64,000 nt of DNA from Thermoanaerobaculia bacterium (GTDB lineage Bacteria; Acidobacteriota; Thermoanaerobaculia; Multivoradales; Multivoraceae), in contig JAJEBV010000019.1 in assembly GCA_022822365.1 (NCBI GenBank), positions 1-64,000 on the forward strand. The letters are read 5' to 3'. Under the pieces are notes generated by a model. The model did no database searches, was not told the DNA's origin, and was given only the letters and a program-made list of their open reading frames with translations. The stretch's first letter is position 1; every line of letters begins with the position of its first letter. Both the position numbers and the translations under genes were made by a program. This document shows, piece after piece, positions 58,204-64,000 of this stretch.

Positions 58204-59405
58204 AAGTCCAGCGGCCGGCCGTCGAGCGTCGTGTACGGCGGAATCGGGTCGGTGGCGTGGAAGCCGAAGATCATGTCGCCGTGGTTCCCGTCCGGGATCG
58301 CCGTCACGTCGGGCAACCGGTGCTCCTCGACGAAGTCGGCGTCGAGCTCGATGCCGAGACCGGGGCGGCGTCCCAGGTCCAGCAGGCCGTCCTCCACCGT
58401 CAGCGGCTCGCCCAGCAGGCCTTCGATGAAGCGGTTTCCGGTCTGGTCGACCTCGACGGTCAGGCCGTGCCGGTGGGCCGCGACGACGTGGCCGTTGGCG
58501 ATCACCGCCACCGGATCGCACCAACTGTGCGGAGCGAACTGGAGCCCCGCGCTCTTCGTCATCTCCGCGATCCTGTTCAGCTCGCTGATGCCGCCGCAAC
58601 GGCTGGCGTCGGCCTGCAGGATGTCCGCGGCGCCGCAGCGGATCAGTTCGCGAAAGCCCTCGACGCCGAACTCGCACTCGCCCACCGCGATCGGCAGGCC
58701 GGCGACCTGACGCAGCGCCACCAGGTCGTCGATCTCGAGCGGCTGAAAGGGCTCCTCGAACCAGAAGATCCGGTGCTCCACCAGGTGCCGCGCCAGCGAG
58801 GTCGCCATCTCGAGGTTGTAGCGCCGGGTTCCGTCGGCCATCAGGTCGATCTTCGGGCCGACGGCGGCCCGGGTCAGGCGGACGGTCTCGCGGTCGTACT
58901 GTTCGTCGACGCCGGTGCGGAACTTGACCCGCCGGAAGCCCTTCTCGACCATGCGGACCGCCGTGTCGGCGACGGTCTCCGGTGAGCTGTAGAGCAGGCC
59001 GCTGGCGTAGGCCGGAACGCGGGAATCCTCGCCGCCGAGCAGCTCCCAGACCGGCTTGCCCTGGTCTTGTCCCAGGAGATCCCAGAACGCCTGGTCGAGG
59101 CCGCCCATCGTCGTCAGCGCGACGCCCTTGCGGCCGTACCAGTTGGTGCGGAAGAACAGCCGCCACCACAGGCGCTCGATCTGGAGCGGATCGAGACCGA
59201 TGAGGAACGGGCGCAGGTGCTTGACGGTCACCTCCACCAGCTCGGGGTGGGAGTAGGCGGAGCCCGTTCCGACACGGCCGTCGTCGGTGTGCACCCGGAT
59301 CAGCGAGGCGAGGCGGCCCTTGACCCTGCCCCAGGGCCCAACCCAGCCCTTCCCCTCCGGGTACTCGAAGTAGAGATGGATGGTCTCGACGCGGTCGATT
59401 CGCAT
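58200..59405 (-). CDS. Mandelate racemase/muconate lactonizing enzyme-family protein
   Basis: This 401-residue enolase-superfamily enzyme of the MR subgroup has an N-terminal capping domain and a TIM barrel with K-F-R-T-G (Lys region). Metal ligands are in L-M-A-D-G, W-F-E-E-P-F and G-E-C-E, and the general-base region is P-H-S-W with D-A-S-R-C-G-G before it. These enzymes abstract a proton alpha to a carboxylate, mostly in acid-sugar dehydration. The N-terminal L-Y-F-E-Y-P-E block is shared with sugar-acid dehydratases. The start at 59405 has GGAGG five bases away. It diverges from the GPH carrier (81 nt), fitting a sugar-acid uptake-and-dehydration pair. Confidence 0.92.
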   Translation of the reverse strand: MRIDRVETIHLYFEYPEGKGWVGPWGRVKGRLASLIRVHTDDGRVGTGSAYSHPELVEVTVKHLRPFLIGLDPLQIERLWWRLFFRTNWYGRKGVALTTMGGLDQAFWDLLGQDQGKPVWELLGGEDSRVPAYASGLLYSSPETVADTAVRMVEKGFRRVKFRTGVDEQYDRETVRLTRAAVGPKIDLMADGTRRYNLEMATSLARHLVEHRIFWFEEPFQPLEIDDLVALRQVAGLPIAVGECEFGVEGFRELIRCGAADILQADASRCGGISELNRIAEMTKSAGLQFAPHSWCDPVAVIANGHVVAAHRHGLTVEVDQTGNRFIEGLLGEPLTVEDGLLDLGRRPGLGIELDADFVEEHRLPDVTAIPDGNHGDMIFGFHATDPIPPYTTLDGRPLDF

Positions 59406-59428
59406 GGCGCCTCCGCGAAGATGGAAAC

Positions 59429-59457
59429 ATGACTCGCGGGTCACTTCTGACTATACT
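59429..59457 (+). promoter_or_regulatory. Promoter of the GPH carrier operon
   Basis: ATGACT (-35-like, 59429-59434), a 17-nt spacer and TATACT (-10-like, 59452-59457) lie 29 bases before the TTG start at 59487. An AAGGAG Shine-Dalgarno sits between. Similar TAxACT words precede the genes at 12584 and 4028 and the tRNA, suggesting the common sigma-factor form here. Confidence 0.6.
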
Positions 59458-59486
59458 GAACCGGATCACGGCAAGGAGAACGACGC

Positions 59487-60869
59487 TTGACCAGGCGGGT
59501 CCCGCTGCGACATCTGCTGTTCTACGCCAGCCCGGGGATCCCGCTCGCGCTGTTCATCCCGCCGATGCCGGCGATCCTGGCCGCGTTCTACGCCCAGCAC
59601 ACGGCGGCGACCACCGCCGGCATCGGCACGGCGATGCTCGTCGCACGGGTGGCGGACGCCCTGACCGATCCGCCGATGGGCTACCTGTCGGACGCGACCC
59701 GGAGTCGCTGGGGCCGCCGCAAGCCGTGGCTCCTGGTGGGGGCTCTGCTCGGCATGGTCGCGATGTGGGTCTTCTTCATGCCCCCGGCCGGCGCCGGCAA
59801 CTGGTACTTCCTCCTGGGGCTGCTCATCTACTACGTCGCGATGACGGTCATGAACATCCCGCTCCGGGCTTGGTCGAGCGAACTCTCCGACGACTACAGC
59901 GAGCGCTCGCGACTGTCGCTCTACCTGACGACCGCGCTGCTCGTCGGGGGTCTCCTCTTCTTCATCCTGCCGCCGCTCCTTGCCCACGAATCCGTCGGAC
60001 TCCTGGCCTCCGCCGAGTTCGACCTCGAGACGATGGCCCTGTTCGGCTGGATCGGCATCGCGCTGCTCCCGCTCCTGCTCGGGGCGGCCTGCGCCGCCAC
60101 GCCGGTCGGTCGCAGCGCCGGCGAGTCCCAGACGTCGATCATCGAGTCATTCAAGGCCGTCCGCGGCAACGGGCCGTTCTGGTCGCTGATGACCGCGGAG
60201 TCGCTGAACTACATCGCGTCCGGCGTCTCGTACTCCGTGCTCATCCTCGCCCTGTCGAACTACTGGGGCTTCGGCGACCGCGTAGCCATCTTCCTGCTCA
60301 TCGTCGTCGTGATTCAGGTCATCGCGATGCCGCCGACCGGCTGGCTGGCGGTCAGGCTCGGCAAGCACCGGACCTGGGCGTTCGGCGTCCTCGGACAAGC
60401 CCTCGTCTTCCCGCTGGTCTTCTTCATGCCGCCCGGCGCTACGCCGTTCTTCGTCATCGCGCTGTTCGGCGCCGCGATCTCCATCTTCCAGGCCCCGCAC
60501 ATGATGATGCCGATGGCCATGCTGACGGACACCGCCGACTACGACCTGATGAAGAGCGGCAAGCAGCGCACCGGCAACTACTTCGCCCTCCAGCACCTGA
60601 TCTACAAGGGCATGAACGCGGTCGGCTACTCGCTGGGCTACTTCCTGCTCGCCTGGGTCGGCTACGACCCGGCGATCTCCGAGAACACGGCGTCGGCGAA
60701 CGTCGGGCTCCAGGTCATCGTCGGCGTGGTCGCGCCGGTGTTCCTGCTGGCCTGCGGAATCGTCCTGTTCCGCTATCCGCTCACGGCGGAGCGCCACGCC
60801 GTCATCCAGCGCTTCATCCGCCGCCGAGAGGCCCGGCTGGCGATCACGGACTCGCCAGTGCCCCAATGA
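59487..60869 (+). CDS. MFS carrier of the GPH type
   Basis: This 460-residue carrier has about 12 transmembrane helices. The GPH motif is clear: V-A-D-A-L-T-D-P-P-M-G-Y-L-S-D, followed by W-G-R-R-K-P-W. After TM4 comes R-A-W-S-S-E-L-S-D-D-Y, and T-D-T-A-D-Y-D-L is in the second half. It starts with TTG, and AAGGAG lies eight bases upstream. Its last four bases overlap the serine hydrolase start (ATGA). It is divergent from the mandelate-racemase-type gene, which suggests import of a sugar acid or glycoside for that enzyme. It is related in family to the carrier at 44993-46399. Confidence 0.92.
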   Translation: MTRRVPLRHLLFYASPGIPLALFIPPMPAILAAFYAQHTAATTAGIGTAMLVARVADALTDPPMGYLSDATRSRWGRRKPWLLVGALLGMVAMWVFFMPPAGAGNWYFLLGLLIYYVAMTVMNIPLRAWSSELSDDYSERSRLSLYLTTALLVGGLLFFILPPLLAHESVGLLASAEFDLETMALFGWIGIALLPLLLGAACAATPVGRSAGESQTSIIESFKAVRGNGPFWSLMTAESLNYIASGVSYSVLILALSNYWGFGDRVAIFLLIVVVIQVIAMPPTGWLAVRLGKHRTWAFGVLGQALVFPLVFFMPPGATPFFVIALFGAAISIFQAPHMMMPMAMLTDTADYDLMKSGKQRTGNYFALQHLIYKGMNAVGYSLGYFLLAWVGYDPAISENTASANVGLQVIVGVVAPVFLLACGIVLFRYPLTAERHAVIQRFIRRREARLAITDSPVPQ

Positions 60870-62050
60870 CGCAACCCGCGAACACCGCCGCGAGCATCAA
60901 CCGCGATCTCGACTCGCTGCTCGAAGGCCAGTTGACGTCCGGCGCCAGGAGCGCGGTGGCCCGGATCGAGGCGCCGGCGGCGGGCTTCGCCTGGGAACAC
61001 GCCGCCGGCGTCGCGCGCGAGGACACCGGCGAGGCGATGACGTCGAACCACCGCTTTCACACCGCGAGCGTCAGCAAGTCGATGACCGCGCTCCTCGTCG
61101 TCCAACTCGCCGACGAGGGCGCTCTCGGTCCCGAGGGCGTGGACGCGCGGTACGTCGAGTTCGAGGTCTTCCCGGACGACATCCAGGAACGCCTCCTCAC
61201 CCGTGGCGGACAGCCCGCCCTGGCCGCCGTCACGCTCCGCCACATGCTGTCGCACACGTCGGGCTTCCGGGACGCCTTCGTCGACGACGGTTCCCGGACC
61301 TCGAAGGAAACCGGGCGGCCGGCGCCGGGGTCGATCATCGGCAACGACGCGACCCGCAACTTCACCGCCGCGTGGTCGCCCTGGCTGCCGGAGGGCGACT
61401 CGGCGGAAGAACGCGGCGTCATCAACTACTACCTGTCGCAGCCCGGCATGAGCGAGGCCCTGTCCGAGCCCGGAACCGCGTTCCACTACAGCGACACCGC
61501 CTTCGTGCTGCTGGCGCTGCTGGTCGAACGGGTGACGGGCAAGAGCTACCACGCCAACCTGAGAGACCGGATCCTCGCGCCCTGCGATCTGCGGGACAGC
61601 TACCTCGCCTACCGGGACGATCCGCCGTTGGGGCCTCGCCGCCAGCCCGAGTCCGACGTCCATGCCTACGGCATACCGATGCTGAGTTCAGGCAAGAACC
61701 TGTCCTTCGACTGGGGCGGCGGCGGACTGGTGACGACCGCCGGGGACCTGGTCCGGTTTCAACGGGCCCTGGCCGAGCACCGGCTGCCCGGCTCGAGTCG
61801 GATCCTGCCCCGGATGACCGCCTGGACCCGGCCCGCCGGCCTGGCCGGGCTGCGAACGGGCGTCGGCCTCGGCCTGTTCCGCACCCGCTACCCCGGCGGC
61901 GAGCTGTGGGGCCACTCCGGCGCCTGGGGCGCCAAGATGGATTGCGAGCAGGCTGCCGGCATCTACTTCGCCGGCACCGTCAACCAGGCGAGCGCGGCCG
62001 CCGGCTGGCACCACCCGTTGATGGCCCGGGTCGCGGAGTACGTCCAATGA
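60866..62050 (+). CDS. Serine hydrolase (class C beta-lactamase fold)
   Basis: This 394-residue hydrolase has S-V-S-K (S-x-x-K), Y-S-D (Y-x-N-like) and H-S-G (third motif). H-M-L-S-H-T-S-G-F, characteristic of the esterase/peptidase branch, is also present. No signal peptide is apparent, unlike the exported relative at 38581-40041, so it is probably cytoplasmic. It is translationally coupled to the GPH carrier, and the CPBP gene follows 16 nt later. It likely opens an ester, amide or lactam bond in the imported compound. Confidence 0.9.
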   Translation: MTQPANTAASINRDLDSLLEGQLTSGARSAVARIEAPAAGFAWEHAAGVAREDTGEAMTSNHRFHTASVSKSMTALLVVQLADEGALGPEGVDARYVEFEVFPDDIQERLLTRGGQPALAAVTLRHMLSHTSGFRDAFVDDGSRTSKETGRPAPGSIIGNDATRNFTAAWSPWLPEGDSAEERGVINYYLSQPGMSEALSEPGTAFHYSDTAFVLLALLVERVTGKSYHANLRDRILAPCDLRDSYLAYRDDPPLGPRRQPESDVHAYGIPMLSSGKNLSFDWGGGGLVTTAGDLVRFQRALAEHRLPGSSRILPRMTAWTRPAGLAGLRTGVGLGLFRTRYPGGELWGHSGAWGAKMDCEQAAGIYFAGTVNQASAAAGWHHPLMARVAEYVQ

Positions 62051-62066
62051 GGAAGGAGTAGAGACC

Positions 62067-63134
62067 ATGCGCCAGTTCATCCGACGACATCCCTTCTGGA
62101 GCTTCTACGCGGCCGCCTTCCTGATCGGCCTGCTGGCCTGGATCTACCTGATGACGGTGGAGCTCGTCCTGCAGGGCGAGCGCGGCCCCGACTACAGCGC
62201 CTACGGCGAGTTCGTGGGCTACCGGGACGCGACCCGGGCGGCGCACCCGATCCTCCACCACCACGGCGACAGCGTCCTGCTGTACATGCAGGCCGCCGCC
62301 AGCAAGATGCCGATCCTGCTGCCGATGTTCTCCTTCCCCTTCGCGCCGACGCTGGCCGCGCTGCTGATCGTGGGGATCGGCTGGAAACGGCTCGGGCTGC
62401 GGGCGCTGCTCGGCCTCTACCGGCCGATCCGGGGCAACGTGACCGCGCGGGAAGGCGCGCAGCTCTACGCCATCCTGGTCGGCTTCCTGGTCACGTTCGT
62501 GAGCAGCCTGCTCATCTTCGAGCAACTCTTCGGCGACCCGGCGAAGGTACAGAACGCGGTCGCGCACATCGGCCTGCTCGACTGGCAGACCTTCGTCGCG
62601 ACCCTGCTGGTCGCGGGCTTCCTCAACCAGGGCGCGCTGCTCGAGGAACTCGGCTGGCGCGGCTACGCCCTGCCGCTCCTCGTCCGCAAGTGGAGCAACC
62701 CGCTGCTCGCCTGCGTCGTGCTCGGCGTCCTCTGGGCGCTGTGGCACTTCCCGCGCGAGATCCCGGGGATCCTGTCCGGCCAGAGTCTTGCCGCCCTGGT
62801 GCAGTGGCACCTGATCTTCTTCCTGTCGACCATCGGCATGACGATCGTCGCGTTCTACTTCGTCAATGCCGCGGGCGGCAGCGTCATCCCGGCAATCCTG
62901 ATCCACGGCGTCCTCAACCACGTCGGCAACATGTTCGGCGCGGAGCAACTGGTCGGCCGGTCCTACGGCGGAATGATCGGGCCGGTCGGCTGGGCGATCG
63001 CCGGCGTCGTGGTCATCGCACTCGTCGGACCGGACCTCGGCTGGAAGCGCAGGGTCGAGGCCTTGGGCGACTCCGATCCGAGCCTGATCTGGGCCGGTTC
63101 CGACGAGGCCGCGCCCTCGCCGTCAAAGGCCTGA
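62067..63134 (+). CDS. CPBP-family intramembrane glutamic protease
   Basis: This 355-residue membrane protein has about eight transmembrane segments. It has the three CPBP (Abi/Rce1-like) motifs: E-E-L-G-W-R-G-Y, F-P-R-E with the preceding His (W-H-F-P), and H-G-V-L-N-H. Bacterial members act as immunity proteins, prenyl-protein endopeptidases or regulators. Here it sits inside a catabolic-looking operon, so its role is unclear. AAGGAG precedes ATG by about nine bases. Confidence 0.9.
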   Translation: MRQFIRRHPFWSFYAAAFLIGLLAWIYLMTVELVLQGERGPDYSAYGEFVGYRDATRAAHPILHHHGDSVLLYMQAAASKMPILLPMFSFPFAPTLAALLIVGIGWKRLGLRALLGLYRPIRGNVTAREGAQLYAILVGFLVTFVSSLLIFEQLFGDPAKVQNAVAHIGLLDWQTFVATLLVAGFLNQGALLEELGWRGYALPLLVRKWSNPLLACVVLGVLWALWHFPREIPGILSGQSLAALVQWHLIFFLSTIGMTIVAFYFVNAAGGSVIPAILIHGVLNHVGNMFGAEQLVGRSYGGMIGPVGWAIAGVVVIALVGPDLGWKRRVEALGDSDPSLIWAGSDEAAPSPSKA

Positions 63135-63147
63135 AGGGAGGCGAGCG

Positions 63148-64000
63148 ATGGATGCCCGTCACGACCTGATCGAACGTAGCGTCGCACCGGACGCCTCCTG
63201 GATCCGGCCCGACATCTTCTCTGACGAGGCGCTCTACCGCCTGGAGCAGGAGAGGATCTTCGGCCGCTGCTGGCTGCTCCTCGGACACGAGAGCCAGTTA
63301 CCGGAGCCCGGCTCGTTCTTCCGTACCCACATGGGCGAGGAGCCCATTCTCGTCACCCGCACGCTCGAGGGCGAGGTCCGCGCGTTCCTGAACCTGTGCC
63401 GGCACCGGGGCGCCCAGCTCTGCCACGAGGATCGCGGCGTGGCGAAGTCGTTCAACTGCCGCTACCACGGCTGGGCCTACGCCTGCGACGGCAAGCTGCT
63501 GGCGGCGCCCGGGGAGCAACAGCTCTACTACGGCGAGCTGGACAGGGAGGAGTGGGGCCTCATCCGTGTGGCGCAGGTCGAGAGCTACAAGGGTCTCGTC
63601 TTCGGCAACTTCGACCCGGACGCCCCGCCGCTCGCCGACTACCTCGGCAACATGGCCTGGTACCTCGACATCCTGCTCGACCGCCGCGCCGGCGGCACCG
63701 AGCTGCTCGGCGTGCAGCGCTGGCGGATCCCCGCGAACTGGAAGATCGTCGCCGAGAACCACGTCGGCGACGAGTACCACGTCGGCTTCACCCACGGGTC
63801 GCAACTGACGCGGCCCATCGAGAGTCGCGCGGCGCCGGCTCCGCTGGCCCGCGAAATCCGCCCCGAACTCGGCCACGGCATCGGCGTCGACATCATCCCC
63901 GAGGACCTCTCTCCCGGCGAGCGCGGCGGCTTCGACGAAGAAGTCAACGAGTACCTGCGGTCGATCGCCGGCGAGATGACGGAGCGCCTGGGGGAGATGA
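63148..64000 (+). CDS. Rieske non-haem iron aromatic oxygenase, alpha subunit (partial, right edge)
   Basis: This is the first 284 codons of a ring-hydroxylating oxygenase large subunit. The Rieske [2Fe-2S] motif is C-R-H near residue 84 and C-x2-H in C-R-Y-H-G-W about 20 residues later. The catalytic domain begins with N-W-K-I-V-A-E-N, and its iron site D-E-Y-H-V-G-F-T-H gives Asp, His and His ligands. It starts with ATG (GGGAGG upstream) 13 nt after the CPBP gene. The C-terminal part, and any beta subunit or reductase, lie beyond the window. Such enzymes dihydroxylate aromatic rings or demethylate methoxy and quaternary amines. Confidence 0.93.
   Translation, partial: MDARHDLIERSVAPDASWIRPDIFSDEALYRLEQERIFGRCWLLLGHESQLPEPGSFFRTHMGEEPILVTRTLEGEVRAFLNLCRHRGAQLCHEDRGVAKSFNCRYHGWAYACDGKLLAAPGEQQLYYGELDREEWGLIRVAQVESYKGLVFGNFDPDAPPLADYLGNMAWYLDILLDRRAGGTELLGVQRWRIPANWKIVAENHVGDEYHVGFTHGSQLTRPIESRAAPAPLAREIRPELGHGIGVDIIPEDLSPGERGGFDEEVNEYLRSIAGEMTERLGEM

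Noticed and set aside
59429..62050. One 873-codon plus-strand frame fusing carrier and serine hydrolase
   Set aside because: Its first half is an out-of-frame reading of the GPH carrier; the hydrolase starts at 60866 with an ATGA overlap.
1..64000. Transposase, integrase or prophage genes
   Set aside because: None were recognised on either strand, despite the island-like gene content near 3-10 kb and the tRNA-tail repeat.

Overview
The window is a GC-rich (roughly two-thirds G+C by eye), gene-dense bacterial chromosome segment with no rRNA, phage or transposase. Several traits suggest a heterotrophic, polymer- and peptide-degrading Gram-negative of the Acidobacteriota type, possibly a related marine or host-associated lineage. 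They are TonB-dependent receptors with a carboxypeptidase-regulatory N-domain, the DUF1800/DUF1501 pair, a PVC-style lipoprotein dehydrogenase with HEAT repeats and haem c, DUF6152 and DUF1080 proteins, secreted sulfatases and PQQ propeller enzymes. The phylum call is inference from gene content only.

Layout. 1-3.0 kb (minus): a sulfatase cut by the left edge, a secreted protein of a family that recurs three times in the window, a TonB energy transducer and a DUF6152 protein. 3.1-9.8 kb: a defence-like island with a DUF6516/winged-helix pair, an McrB-McrC type IV restriction system with an EVE-like reader region, and a DUF4143 ATPase behind tandem operator-like repeats. 9.9-16.9 kb: two overlapping genes of the secreted family (one fused to two VOC domains), an SDR, an HpcH/HpaI aldolase, an enoyl-CoA hydratase and a lipoprotein sulfatase. 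16.95-23.4 kb: the most striking part, a duplicated module. Each copy has a small exported protein with an H-x-H-S-C-V-A-C motif, a 211-241 nt leader with conserved hairpins, and a TonB receptor carrying two extremely His/Asp/Glu-rich segments. I read it as a candidate transition-metal (zinc-like) acquisition system with a possible RNA or DNA control element. 23.5-29.7 kb: PQQ dehydrogenase, cupin, TauD-like dioxygenase, a CopG/BrnT toxin-antitoxin pair, tRNA-Glu followed by a duplicated tRNA-tail hairpin, a degenerate SDR and a DUF1330-like protein.

29.8-40 kb: DUF1800-DUF1501, then on the minus strand DUF1080, a 1289-residue PVC-type protein, a cytochrome P450 and a Tat-exported serine hydrolase. 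40.1-46.4 kb: two abutting palindromes in a divergent promoter, a TonB receptor, a TetR regulator, and three genes joined by 4-nt start/stop overlaps (two alpha/beta hydrolases and an MFS carrier). This reads as an uptake-and-hydrolysis operon for an unknown ester-like compound. 46.4-56.2 kb: a peptide-utilisation cluster (M3 oligopeptidase, POT transporter, gamma-glutamyltransferase-like protein, M19 dipeptidase, S9 peptidase) with one SDR. 56.4-64 kb: a class A beta-lactamase-like protein, TetR regulator, mandelate-racemase/enolase enzyme, GPH carrier, serine hydrolase, CPBP protease and a Rieske oxygenase alpha subunit cut by the right edge. This is a second catabolic module.

No stretch longer than 300 nt lacks a gene. 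Starts were chosen from Shine-Dalgarno matches, signal peptides and overlaps, and differ from the longest ORF for many genes.
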